Below, one piece after another: positions 22,119-33,480 of a stretch of 64,000 bases of DNA; the stretch's first letter is position 1; each line of letters starts with the position of its first letter. The stretch covers positions 75,898 to 139,897 of the forward strand of contig MNCI01000071.1 in assembly GCA_015680685.1 (NCBI GenBank), given 5' to 3'. The stretch is from Gnetum montanum (Eukaryota; Streptophyta; Gnetopsida; Gnetales; Gnetaceae). A program made the translations under genes and the position numbers. The notes beneath the pieces were generated by a model. It was not told where the DNA came from. It saw only the letters and a list, made by a program, of their open reading frames with translations, and ran no database searches.

Positions 22119-23985
22119 ATGAAAACTCATCCTCGAGTTCCTTACAAAATATTGGGAAGGTATGGGATTATTAACTGAATGACAATTGATGATGATGTGG
22201 GTGACAGACTCAAAGTGCTTGGTGAATGGATTGACAAACATATTACAACATTGGTGTTCATAACTATTATGGTGAAGACTATACATAGATGACATACAGA
22301 CCCTCATTCGATAGCTTGAATAGAAAGAGAAAGAGAAAAGAGAATCAGGTGTGTTGCTGCTGATGTTAGAAATGTGCACTCCATTATTTATCCATAGTTA
22401 TGTGATGAAGCGTGTTCCTTGCATAACTACTCCCACTCCAGTCCATCCTGAGTGCTCCCTCATATCCCAGTCCATTGTTTGTATGATCGCCATTTGCACA
22501 TAGAACATAGTCATGAATTAGCAAGGATAGATAAGATACAATGTAGTTGATACCTTACCCTGATATGAAGTACCTTGGCTGGGTTGTGGGTATGGAAGAT
22601 ACTGGGTTAGAGGTTTTTAACTAATAACTACCCAAGGTGTAGGGGTGAGATAGGTAATAGAATGGAAAAATTTGTGATAGGGTCCCAAAAACTAAGAGTG
22701 AACCTTCGGTAGCAACAGGGTGGAAATACTGTAGGAACAAGAAATATAAGAGAAATAACAAGGGTGAAGCCAATAAAATGAATGTCATGGATGGGGATGA
22801 AATGAGAAATGGTTGATTGCAAAGAATGTTTAAGGGAAAGAACTTAATGATTGTACCATAAAGGAATGTTAGTGGTTCCTCCCCAAAGCAGGCTCATGCC
22901 TCTTATGCCCTGATAGACCCACAAACCAAAGAGTCTGTAGGCTCTAGGAATGACGTATGAAACGATGGTTAAGAACATACCCACAAGAAGTTACCAAAGA
23001 TGAATAATGTCTCAACCAAGATATAGACTAATCATAAAATTGGCAATGAGGTGGAATATGGGAAGAAATATGGAAGGAGAGGAGAAAATGGAATGGAATC
23101 CCAAGAGCAAGATTGTGTAAAGTCCCTTGTGTATTATATGGTTATGGTGACTGAATAGAATTCATTCCAAATCCAGATTCAAAAAAACCACATTCAATGA
23201 CCTCTCATCAACACATTTGACCAAATCGTCCTCTTGAAGCAACAAGAATGTGTCCATCGTGTCACCACCATTCCAAGGAGAGAAAGATAGAACAGCAGGA
23301 AGTGAGAAAGGGCCTTAGTTAGAGAGAACCTTTAAGCATGGGTAACATGTCTTTTTAGTGCCATAACTAGTGTTTGTTGCCCATATTTTGTTATTATGTC
23401 TAAGGGGTGTTCTTTGAATTCTCACTATTTTTTTAAACATGAGAACCACACCATGCAAACACTTATTTAATTCATTCGACTTCCTAATGTTTGGTCAATG
23501 GTGAAATAGTGGAAAACCCATGAAAAGCATCCAAGTACCCAAGAGAATAGCCAACAAAAGTGTGTTGAATCCCCTTGAAGTCTCACCCTTTTCAACTATT
23601 GAGTCCTTCCTTGGTTTGAACAATACCAAGTCATGAATCCATTAATAAGTTTATTTAGAAAAAAGGACAGTACATTTCCAAGACAAGGGAGACCATAGGG
23701 GTGAATGGAGGAATGGATGATGTGGACTCATTGCCTATTTTATCAAAAGAATCATATCTTAGTATCAACATTGTAAATAAAAGATAAAAACCCAACATTA
23801 ATAATCAATACCATTATAGTACAATCCACCATCATAAGCACTTATTGTATGACAAATGAAAGTAAATCAAAAAAGAAATAGTAAAAATGTGAATGATGGT
23901 GTAAAAAAAAAAGTAAAATTAAAAACATATGTAAAACAAAAATGTGTAAAATAAAAATACAAAAAGAGCTGAGGGCTTAGAATGG
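22119..23985 (-). other. Element D non-coding 3' region
   Basis: About 1.87 kb between the polypurine tract and the end of integrase. It holds the 20-bp box shared with B, C and E (22873-22892) and one copy of the CATGGGTAACATGTCTTT motif (about 23336-23358). No additional ORF like that of B, C or E is found. Short frames here have no recognisable domain. Confidence 0.6.
22873..22892 (-). other. Conserved 20-bp internal box (copy in D)
   Basis: Minus-strand CCTGCTTTGGGGAGGAACCA. The same box, with one to a few changes, is present in E (32044-32063), B (43475-43494) and C (61531-61550), each time in the 3' half of the internal region on the element's sense strand. Role unknown. Confidence 0.65.
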
Positions 23986-25200
23986 TTAGCATTGGTGGCC
24001 ATATCCCCCATGATTAAGTTGGAAGGGGGAGATCCAAAATAACAAGTAGGATTGTCCACCAATAGAGGTAGTATTGGTACTGGTAGTTCTAGGCTCATGG
24101 AAAAGTTTGGTTTGTTGGATGTTGACCAAAAATTTCTTATCTAGGCTATTAGGTTTGTAAATCATAATGGCCCCTAAAGGAAAAGTTGCATGAATAATAT
24201 AAGGTCCTTCCCACAACATTTGAAATTTAGTGCATTGTGGCATGTGTGTGGGGTTCCAATAAAGAACCTTATCTTTTGGTTGGTATTTAAATTTTCTAAT
24301 TTTAGGTCATGACATTGTTTATTAAAGGCCTTGTGCAATTCATTAGATGATAGGACAACTAATTGCTTCTCATCTAGCAGGTTAAGGTTCATTAACCATT
24401 CTTTTTGTGCTAGATTGAGGTCACATGCTGTGGATAGTGTATAGAGCTTTTCTTGAATAAGAAGTGTTGGAAGTTTACTATACACTAACTCATAGGAAGA
24501 TTAGCCTATAGGGAGTTTCCATGTGGAGAGATATGCCCAAAGAGCATCATTCAGTTTGGTGCTCCAATCTCGCCTATACTTGCTAAAAGTTTGTGTTAAT
24601 ATTTTTGTAATCTCCCTATTGGTGACTTCAAGTTGACCATTCGCTTGAGGATGATATGGTGTAGTTATTTTATGCTCGACTCCCAAGCATTGCATCATTT
24701 TTTGGAACATAACACCTATAATGTATGTACCATTGTTAGAAATAAGTGCACGAGGCACACCAAACCTATTTACGATTTGCTATTGAACAAATCGTATAAC
24801 AGCAGATGATGTACAGTTCATAACAATGGTTGCTTTTGTCCACTTTGTGAAATAGTCAATATTAACAATAATGTAGGCTTTTCCATTGGACATTGGTGTA
24901 ATAGGCCCCATAAAATAAATTTCCAATATGTCAAAGGGTTCTAAAGGTTGAATCTATTGTTGTGGACCCTCCATCCTAGCACTCATTCCCTCATCATGTT
25001 GGTAGCGCTCACAAGATTGGACGAAATGATGAGCATCTTGAAACAATGTAGGCCAATCATATCCTACAAGTAGGATTTTAATGGATATTCATCTCCCTGC
25101 ATAATGACCCCTACAAGGGCCCTGATGAGTGTCTTGGAGAACTCATAATTGATCTACATTAGGAACACACCATCAAACCAAGCCATTGGGACATACCTTA
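23986..25200 (-). pseudogene. Element D integrase, degenerate
   Basis: On the minus strand the zinc region reads AHHFVQSCERY (about 25050-25020), where the last Cys of the HHCC set is Tyr. The core follows, with IYFMGP (first catalytic Asp replaced by Tyr) and PRALISNNGTY at 24757-24720 (second Asp replaced by Asn). HPQANGQLEVTNREI near 24640 keeps the catalytic Glu. The C-terminal region (24485-23986) includes KCCGKDLILF and MLWEGPYIIHATFPLGA, the usual SH3-like end of this lineage. The spacing and wording of these blocks are Tat/Athila-type. With both Asp residues lost the enzyme would be inactive. Confidence 0.87.
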
Positions 25201-26690
25201 TAAAGGTGCCCATTGATTTCCATGAAATATTTGGCTCGATGTAGAAACTACTATTTCTTTTTAATGTCTAACTCTTATGGTGTTTCTTGTGTAAGGAGAT
25301 AGGTAAGAATGCTACTATACCAATTTATTTTTGTGGTTAATTGATTATTTACAACACCTGAAAAGATGAATTCATTAGTAAAGTGATCAAAAAGCAGATA
25401 TTCATCCTCTTTGTTATTGCATCTCAACCAGGATAAATGATTAGCAACAATGTTCTCAGTGCCTTTATGATCTATCATCATTAGATAGAACTCTTGTAAG
25501 ATTATGATCCATCATATGATGCGAGGGCTTATCATTGGTTTATTTAGAAAGAACCAAATTGCACTATGGTCTATGTGTACAAATACTTTATAGCCCAATA
25601 CATAGTGCCTAAACTTATCTAGTGCAAACACTACAACCATTAACTCCTTTTCTATTGTGGTGTAGATAAGCTATGAACTAGCAATACTTTGACTCATGTA
25701 GTGAATGTAAGAGGGTCATTTTTGGTCATCTAACTATGGAAGTATAGCTCCTAAGGCAAAGTTGGATGCATCAATCATTATATGGAACAACTTGGACTAG
25801 TCAGGAGCTTGTAGAATGGGTGCTAATACAAGATTTTATTTTAAGGTTTGGAAAGCTAGTTCACATTCCTTGGTCCATTAAAAAGGTACGTCCTTTTTGG
25901 TTAGTTCAACCAATGGTTTTGCAACTTTTAAAAAGTTCTCTATGAATCTTTTATAATAGCTAGTGTGTCCAAGGAATGATCAAATGTCTTTTACAATTTC
26001 AGGTTGGTGTGTGGTTTCTTGGATGATTTTGATCTTTTTGGGGTCTACCTCTATCCTTGTTTGTGAAATATTATGCCCTAATACTATGCCTTCTTGGACC
26101 ATTAAATGGCTTTTTTACCAGTTAAGCCTTAAATTGGTTTCAACACATCATTTTAGTACTTGCTCTAATTGGTCCAATGCTTGATTGAAGTCCACTCCGC
26201 AGGTGGAGAAATCATCCATGAAGACATCTACATCATTTCCTATTTACTATTGAAAGATACTTAGAACCAAACATTGAAATGTTGGAGGAGAATTGCACAA
26301 GCCAAACGACATCTATTTGTATGAAAATTCCCCCTAGGGACTTATGAATGTGGTCTTGGCTTGGTCCTCTAGTGCTATTTGGATTTGGTTTTATCCACTA
26401 TACCCATCCAGAAAACTATAATAGCGATGCCCTAAAATGGTGTCTAAGACCTAGTTAATGAATGGAAATGGAAAGTGGTCTTTGAATGTTGCTATGTTTA
26501 GTAGCCTAAAGTCTATACACACCTTCCATTTACCTCCCTTTTTGGGCACAATGACTAAGGGACTAACCCATTCACTATTAGCAATGGGGTAGATGAACCT
26601 AACTTTTAGAAGTTGTTCAATTTCTTCTTTAACCACTTGCTTAAACTTTGGATTCAATCACCTTTGCGGTTGTTGTTGAGTCTTCATGGA
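25201..26690 (-). pseudogene. Element D reverse transcriptase and RNase H, degenerate
   Basis: RT begins near 26657 with NPKFKQVVKEEIEQLLK, then WVSPLVIVPKKGGKWK and CIDFRLLN (about 26560-26500). The active-site box reads VFMDDFST with both Asp codons present (26211-26216 on the plus strand as ATCATC). The thumb/connection follows, with FLGHTSYYKRFI. RNase H (about 25790-25400) has IDASNFALGAIL and KELMVVVFALDKF, and DHKGTENIVANHLSWL lies near 25450. Single-base stops interrupt every 30 to 80 codons. The block order RT, RNase H, integrase is Ty3/gypsy, and the VPKKGG and KGTEN wording is Tat/Athila-like. Confidence 0.9.
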
Positions 26691-27049
26691 AGGGTTAGTG
26701 TAAATCCTATGTTGGCATATCCTAGGGTCTATTCCAGTTAATTCAGGATATGACCAAGCAAAGGCTTTCGACCATTTTTTTTACCATTTTCAGTAGTCTC
26801 TCTTTTTGTTGCAAAGCAAGATTAGCATTAATAATTACTGGTTTTTTATTTTTGAGAATGTATACTCCATATCGATGGACAACGGTTTTAACTCAAAGGG
26901 ATCTTGCTTAAAGTTGTTAGGGATTTCCAACTTTCCCTAATTGATATTTTCAATGTCAAGACTTGGAAATTGATGATGAACTTTCTCTAATGTGTCTATG
27001 CTATCGATGTAAGTGCAAGTCAAACCCTTAGTTGGTTCCATGCATATAG
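26691..27049 (-). other. Element D protease-RT linker
   Basis: Decayed polyprotein sequence between protease and RT. It has no separate domain of its own and is included in pol by position. Confidence 0.5.
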
Positions 27050-27560
27050 TTGAATTGCTCTCTTGGTTAGCTATCAGCCACTAGGTGCCTTCCTGTCTTG
27101 TGGCTGCTACATATAGGCATCTTTGTATGTTAGTTACTTGTGCACACTAGTTGCATGTAGGCAATCTTAAATGTTGTATGAACTAGGAATTCTGCATGTA
27201 ATTACACCCTATGTCACTATATGCAATGCACAAAACTTTCTTCTTCTCAATCTTTTTGAATGTATTTTCCTTTGATACCTCTAGGGAAAGATCACATATT
27301 CCTAGGCATGCATCAATTATGCTTAGCCATGATCTTCCCATTATGATTGGGAAGTCCCCCTTACAGTTGTTGACCTGAATCACTAGGAAGTTGGCTAGAT
27401 ATGATCATCCACAAATAGTAGTGACAATGTCCTCCACTAGTCCTAATGGGATAGTGATGGATTGGTTAGCTAGCTCTAAATGTATGTTACTCTTTTTCAT
27501 GTTGGTGCACATTTCTTGAAAGATTAAGTTGACACTAGAACCTTAATCCAAAAGAGCTTT
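27050..27560 (-). pseudogene. Element D aspartic protease, degenerate
   Basis: On the minus strand the active-site region reads LLD, a stop, then GSSVNLIF (about 27552-27525): the DxG triplet with a stop as its middle codon. It continues with LELANQSITIPLGLVEDIV and the flap and C-terminal block GDFPIIMGRSWLSIID (27365-27310). The spacing of these blocks is that of the Tat/Athila protease placed between gag and RT. In the family it matures the polyprotein. Confidence 0.82.
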
Positions 27561-28440
27561 GAAGAGTTTCATTCCTAGTGATTTGTAAATATATAAGAGG
27601 AATCCTAGGATTAGAGAATTTCCTAGGAATATGGCTAGCCTTAATCCAATTGATAATGGCATGCATCAACATGACCATGTGCATTGCATGTGGCCTTTGG
27701 TTTAAAGGAAGTTTTAAAGTCTCAAATGATGGTGAGGCCTTTGGAGAGTTAGCTACTTGTGACTGCAAGGACTTGGTTGAACTGTGAATCCTAAAGAAAG
27801 GTCTCTTCTTTACATAGTTTTCCAAACCAATAGTAGGATAAGGATTAATAGCCCTTATAGCATCATGTCGCTGCAACTGGGCAGGGAGCTCACCTTGCAT
27901 GGCTGGAGTAGGCGATAATAGAGTTAAGGGTGGAAGAGATGCATATGGATGAGAAGGATAGTATGTTTGTGGAACATCACCCCTAGGAGAAGGAGTTCTA
28001 TAATACTCATGGGCTTGGTAGTGAGGCTGGGGAGTGATGTGACCAGTAGAGTCACGTGGAGAGATCGGTTGTTGCACATAGTATCCATATAGGTCAGGTT
28101 GATGGTAAGGGTACTGTTGATGTGGTCGTGGCATTCCCCATGATTGTGGGTGCTTCCACTATTGGTACTGCTCATTTGGTTGTGGTGGAGTTTCACTTGG
28201 ATAATACGTCATGGGTTGGTGGAACTATCTTGGATTACCTTGGGGATAAGGTAACCTTCAGGGTGTTTTCCTTTTGTTTAATCTTGAGTTGAGTGCATAC
28301 ACCCCAGAATATTGCAGATGTGAGATTACAAAACAACATCCCTTAGGATGGTTATATTGGCATATCTCACATCCACCATCATTGTCTATATCAGAATCCA
28401 AAACCTCTTTGATGATGGCAACTTTTGGTTATGGATAGTT
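27561..28440 (-). pseudogene. gag: Element D gag C-terminal part: zinc motif and Pro/Tyr/His-rich tail
   Basis: A minus-strand frame contains CEICQYNHPKGCC (28355-28310), a Cys/His cluster also present in B and C as C-N-I-F..HPKG.C. A long region rich in Pro, Tyr, His and Gln follows (28134-27535), including the stretch YPYHQPDLYGYY. That composition and order match the gag tail of B (41530-42418). Compared with B, the capsid-like domain that should precede the zinc motif is not found in D, because only about 630 bases remain before the primer site. Confidence 0.7.
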
Positions 28441-29070
28441 GAGTGAAGATTCTAATACACCACCCCTTGATCGAAGTCAATGGGAGGAATATCATTGTGT
28501 GGGAGACCTCCTGAGGCAAGTTCATCTCTCTCATTTTCACCTATGACATACAGGACATTCTAAGATAACTTCCCCTTCATGGATTCATATCGTCTCTCTT
28601 GTTGTAGATCCCTTTGATGTTGTGCCTTCGTGGGTTGATACTCTCTCAAGTCATGATCATGCATAATGTATTATGCCTATAAGTTATGCATACCAATTCA
28701 TGTAAGAGCATGAAGAAGCATGCTTGGGACTGAGCGATCAAGAGGTAACACTATGTTACCTTCTAAATCACGCCAACATAGTTGTTCATCCTAGTGAAGG
28801 ATAAAGGTAAAGTTTGGTATATACTCATCAGGATGAACATATACCACACAAAACTATTGGAGGACTGGCAAATTATCATGTGTACTACAACTTTGATATT
28901 CCCTATATCAGACCTAGGTAGTGAAACACTGTCGTAAGAAGAAGGAGATATAATTGTCTATTTAGTGTGCAATACTTTTCATTTCAATAATTGTAGGATA
29001 ACCAACCCTAAGTGTTCATTCCAACGATGGGAAGATTTCCTAAGTTTTAGCTAGCACATAAACATCAAAG
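28441..29070 (-). other. Element D leader and remnant of gag 5' part
   Basis: Between the primer site and the gag zinc motif there are only about 700 bases, with many stops in all minus-strand frames. An LERVSTHEGTT-like fragment may be from gag, but no capsid core (W..L....W..M..F pattern) is visible. Confidence 0.5.
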
Positions 29071-29088
29071 TCCCCAGTAACAGTGCCA
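29071..29088 (-). other. Primer-binding site of element D (Asp tRNA type)
   Basis: The minus strand reads TGGCACTGTTACTGGGGA. The complement of the plant tRNA-Asp 3' end is TGGCGCCGTTGCCGGGGA, and the differences are mostly transitions at CpG or GC sites. It lies one base inside the LTR edge, as expected. Confidence 0.8.
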
Positions 29089-29089
29089 A

Positions 29090-29924
29090 TGATGAGTGGT
29101 GAGGTATCCCTATGCTCAACCATATGAATACGAGCATACATGCATGATCCAGTCAAATTCCAAGGACTAAGTGCTTATGCGCTTTCACCGAACCCAAATG
29201 GATTAGTCAATCCTTGGCTTCACAAGCTTACTTGTATAGCATGATTTTATGGTTAAGTAAACTTGAGGTATATGATTTTTATATATTTTTTGATGTTTTA
29301 TGTCTTGGTGCTACAAAGGAAGAAGTGAACTAATTAACTAATTTAATTTAACTAATTGACTATGCTCTATCTAGTCCTAACACCAACAACCATTCTCACT
29401 TGTCGTACACATGCTGAACCCATGCAACACTACTGGGATTACCAAACGCTAATCGTTATTGGGTTACCAAGTGTTCCACACATGCTTGAAGTGGTCGTAC
29501 TGAGTGTTCTTGCTTGGGAGAGTTAACAAGATGAGAGAGAGAACATTAATTAACTAAGGAAATCATTAAATAACTATAAATAACATTAAATAAGCTATTC
29601 TGAATACTGTAAGGTTTATCATAAAGTCCATTTTTATTTCCAACCACAAGGTGTGCTTAGGTACACAATGCTTGAATAAAGATTTGTACACTTTATGACT
29701 CCTACTACGGGCACTCAGAAATAATTCTAACTCTAAGGAAGGAAAACTACAAGATTTTGGGTAAGGGACTAAGACAAACTATGCATACCAAGCATGCCTG
29801 CCTCTTATATATAGGTGATGAGGTAGGTCTCGACATCGGATGATCAATATCACTTGCTGAGCTTTGATATCATGGACTCGATATCGCGGATACGATATCG
29901 CAGCCCCGATATCACGGTTCATCA
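29090..29924 (-). repeat. 5' LTR of element D
   Basis: 835 bases, TGATGAGTGGTGAGG to GGTTCATCA on the plus strand. It carries an inverted TATA box (29807-29814). Four GATATC palindromes start at 29866, 29880, 29894 and 29908, that is, exactly every 14 bases. The CTTCT duplication follows at 29925. Confidence 0.92.
29866..29913. promoter_or_regulatory. GATATC array, 14-bp period, in U3 of element D
   Basis: GATATC starts at 29866, 29880, 29894 and 29908. The intervening eight bases are CpG-containing (for example GCGGATAC). The array lies between the LTR edge and the TATA box in U3. Matching arrays occur in Z, the solo LTR, B, C and E. No known factor is assigned. Confidence 0.65.
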
Positions 29925-29929
29925 CTTCT
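29925..29929. repeat. Target-site duplication of element D, right copy
   Basis: CTTCT, identical to 21262-21266. Confidence 0.88.
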
Positions 29930-30119
29930 CCAACTTATTCTTTGTGATTTGTTTAAGATGACTCATTAATGATCTATACTCTTGCTATTATACTAGTGAA
30001 GCACTTGGTCTTACTCTTTCTGTAGCTAGTATAAATTCACTGGGTCTTACTTAATCTAGAATATTTGTCATTAGTGTTGATCTTGTTGCTACCTTAGTTC
30101 CTTCTAGTTTCTCTACTTA

Positions 30120-31080
30120 ATCCTCCTTTGGAGGCATTGGTTTGGAAATCTTGACATAAGATCCATTTTGGGCCTTCCTAATAACATCATTTAGGTAACT
30201 CAAAATGTATACATGTTTGTAAACCTTTATGATTAAGGAAAATGGAAGTATGAGTATTTCTATTTTCTTCTCCTTAAATCTTCTTTGAATTTCCAAGAAT
30301 AACAGATGAGCCATGTTCACTTCAAATTTCCCCATTAAGATAACACTTCGTCTAGTAGCATATGTTGAAATTTTGTTTAATATTTTTAAGAGAAAATACG
30401 ATATGTCCCTATATTGAAATAAATCTTCTCAAAAGTGAATAATCCACTTTATTCCTTTTTGATTGTCCCATAAGCTCTTTGCAAATAAATGTTTCTTACA
30501 TATGTGTCAAAACTTATAGAAATTTGAGCAATGTTGGATATGATGTTTGGGAAATTAAGGACCTTAATAATGGTATTAATTTAATAAGTGCTTTAATTCC
30601 TTTTAATCTTTATTGTGGCATCATCTTACTAAATATGCTAAAATTGATAGGTCTTCCCAAGATATCATTCATTGTTGCTAAAAATTATAGGTCCAAAGGG
30701 TGATGCTTGCAACTGTTCATGCATCTTTACAAGTGAAAAATCCATGCATGAACCAAAGTTAAGTTCCAAAATGATAGTGGACATCATGGATTTGTCATTT
30801 ATGGCTTGGATACAATAATATGCAAGTGTTAACCATTGGCCTAGTTCTAGAACAACTAGTGCTTTCACTACTTTTGCTTGTGTAGACTATCATATTATTG
30901 GTGTAGGCTACTAGATGGAGTAGGATTGTGCTTCTTACTCCATGATAGGAGTTTGATCTTCATCTTGTTCTTTGTTTCTTCCTCTATGTCTCTTCTCCCT
31001 AGGCTATAATGGTTCATCAACTCTGAATACTTGCTTTGAAGGCATTTGCAATCATTAAAAATTCTAGGATTAGCCAAACA
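30120..31080 (-). pseudogene. Element E additional ORF, N-terminal and middle part
   Basis: On the minus strand the region reads SELMNHYSLGRRDIEEE near 31020, then CIQAINDKSMMSTIILELNF at about 30825-30765. The latter aligns with CVQAIHERSTF..ELNF of the additional ORF in B and C. VLNFPNI follows about 30570, where B has VLNLLNT. Further on MAHLLFLEIQRRFKEKK..ILPFSLIIKV (about 30310-30230) lies in a part missing from B and C. This middle part resembles the 'putative plant transposon protein' domain (Pfam Transposase_32), a resemblance I state only as likely. Element D interrupts the ORF near its 3' end. Several stops and frameshifts are present. Confidence 0.5.
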
Positions 31081-32043
31081 TTCTTAGAAAATTCCTAATA
31101 GTTAATAACCTCTCTTTGGATTTTGGGGTTCAATAAAAAATTAAATCATAATTAATTTTATTTTTAATCATTATTGTAATGTTATGAATTTTTCAATTTT
31201 GGAAAAAATCTTAAGTTTGGAAAAAATATCCTTTGAATAATTTTTCAATGATTAAAATATTTGCAAGATCAATAGCCTATCACTTATCCCTAATCTATCA
31301 TTGAGAAATTCTAAAATGTTATTTAGGGGAAAATTTAAAATTCATGAGCTTAGATCAGATTTGAAAAGTTTATTATTATACATCATGTTTAAAAGAAACT
31401 CTTGTCCTAAATTAATAATTCAAGCATTAGAAAAAATTCATAAATTTTATGCAGCATTTCTTCCCACAAAAAATATTCTCACTCCAAGAACTAAAGAAAT
31501 TCATGAACGTAGGTTAGATGTATGACAAGAAAGATAGAAAGTTTAGAAGATGCTCTAGTAGAAAAATGACATGAACTTCCCTTATGTTATGAGCTTGAAA
31601 TGAAATGTTTTCTAATGTTTAGCATGCCTGAAGGCACACACACATACACACATTTTTATAAGGGTGATATCAAAAATATGATACCTTAGATGTGATATTA
31701 TAGGTGATGTCATAATATATTTGTGATATCAACTTTAAAATCTTAAAATTTTTTGACATTTTTTGATGAAAAAAGTCAATAAATTGGATTTCTTGGAAAA
31801 AATTAAGACTATATAAAGGATTTTTGATTATGGATGATGCTTAGAATTAGTCAAATTACCATAAAAATGGTAATAGGTAAGAATTTTGAGTGAGGTAAAG
31901 TATTGATGACCAAAAAGTGATTATTTGAAAAATTACTAACTATACGGATATATAGGAATGTGTAGGGAAGTAATGAGTGTATCTAGGAGAATGTAAGATA
32001 ATGTGGAATTAGATGACATGTATGAAATAAAAAATTATATAAG

Positions 32044-32063
32044 TGGATCCTCCTCAAAGTAGG
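32044..32063 (-). other. Conserved 20-bp internal box (copy in E)
   Basis: Minus strand CCTACTTTGAGGAGGATCCA. The changes relative to D and B are transitions, with one exception. Confidence 0.6.
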
Positions 32064-32530
32064 CTGCTATCCTTAATACCCTTATATAACCATGCTTACA
32101 AGTGTTCATGGGTACTAAAGGAGTTGAATGTAAATCATAGCTATCTTCCAAGACATATATATTAGTATTATTCTAGTAAGAAAATAATACTATGATATAA
32201 AAAATAATTAAATTATAATTATATATAATAGGGACATGGAATGATAATAGCAAGGATTGTAGAAAATGTAATGTGAGGTGTCTTACCATAAGCATAATAA
32301 TTTCTATGTGTAATGCATTGTTAAAGAGATCATTACCATATTTGTTTAGAATCCAAACCAAGTTCATACCACTTATTAGTGATTTAACATTGTATCATCC
32401 AAAACTTACAATCATGAGACCATCATTACTATAATAAATATCATTACCTAACAATGGAGAACAAGAAAGTAGTTAGCTGCTGAATTAGATAACTTTAAAG
32501 AAAACATGATCATTGGTAAGAGGAATATCT

Positions 32531-32805
32531 TTAGGCATGGATAACATGTCTTTCTAGCCTTGTAACCAATACTAATCATCCCATAGGACCATATTTAGAC
32601 ATGGGTAACATGTCTTTGTAGCCACATAATGAAACTAGTCCTTGAGATTTTTTTAGATTCTTGAGAAGTAACCTACCTTTAGATATGAATAACATGTCTT
32701 TTTAGTGATGCCCCTAGGAATTTTTATTATGTAAATTTATTATTTAATATGTTAGCCTTACTAGAGAACTACCTTTAGGTATGACTAACAGGTCTTTCTA
32801 GTGAC
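32531..32805. repeat. Four-copy motif array TTAGGCATGGATAACATGTC
   Basis: Copies start near 32531, 32595, 32689 and 32774, so spacing is 64 to 94 bases. Each has the form TTAG.(C/T)ATG..TAACATGTCTTT.TAG. A single copy is found in D (about 23336), and one is recognisable in B (about 42942) and C (about 62035). In E it has multiplied. Confidence 0.6.
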
Positions 32806-33480
32806 ATGGAAAGACAACACTTATTTAAGAAAATGATTCTAGCTAACATTAGAACATAAAAAACTATACTATATTACAACATAATAAGACCCACAGAAGA
32901 ATCTTAGAGAATCAACAAAGCCCCTTCATGCCACACCCTTTTCATTCCTACTTAGTTCTTTATTTTTCCATCAAGGCATAATGATCAAAGATTTATTTTA
33001 TTTGTATGTGATGAGAAATTCTTTATGTCCATGGTAAAAACCATTTTTTTATTCAAAAATTTTGGTATGAATGATGTGGGCTCATTGTATATACATTAGT
33101 TTTTCAATGATTTGATAATATAGGATGAAATTATTAATATTCAAACTACATCTTGCTTATTATTAATACTTCATTAGAAAATCCAACAAAATATGCACTT
33201 CAAGAATGAAAAAATTTAGAAAGAATCAAAGATATTCAAGAATAGGAAAACATATGAAGATTTTGAAAAATATCAAAGAATCAAAAAATAATAAGAATTG
33301 TAAAATGATCAAAGGATAGGAAATATCTTAAAGAATTAGAAAAACATTAAGAATAAAAAAGATATCAAGGAATTAGGAAAAAAAGAAAAAAAATGCAAAA
33401 TGTAAAAACTTAGAAGATCTAAGTAGTAGAGGTAACTTCTTGACAACTATCATCTAAGGAAAAAATATAGAAGGCTAAAC

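Larger units (their letters stand above)
21267..29924 (-). mobile_element. Element D: pol-bearing Tat/Athila-like retrotransposon inserted in E
   Basis: An 8,658-base element on the minus strand with two LTRs of 837 and 835 bases and perfect CTTCT target duplications. On the minus strand the order is 5' LTR, Asp primer site, short gag region, protease, RT, RNase H, integrase, about 1.9 kb of non-coding sequence, polypurine tract and 3' LTR. Unlike E, B and C it shows no additional ORF near the 3' end. The gag region before the zinc motif is only about 700 bases and shows no capsid core. All enzyme domains have stops or lost catalytic residues. The LTRs agree at roughly nine in ten positions by eye. 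Confidence 0.92.
31081..33480 (-). other. Element E long non-coding region between integrase and additional ORF
   Basis: About 2.4 kb without a credible frame. It contains the conserved 20-bp box (32044-32063), a four-copy ACATGT-centred repeat (32531-32805) and a short CA-rich run near 31640. D has a single copy of the ACATGT motif in the equivalent place; B and C have a matching copy with a changed centre. Confidence 0.6.

Noticed and set aside
29866-29913. CRISPR-like or satellite array
   Set aside because: The regular GATATC spacing lies within an LTR, the units are only 14 bases long and there are no spacers of CRISPR size.
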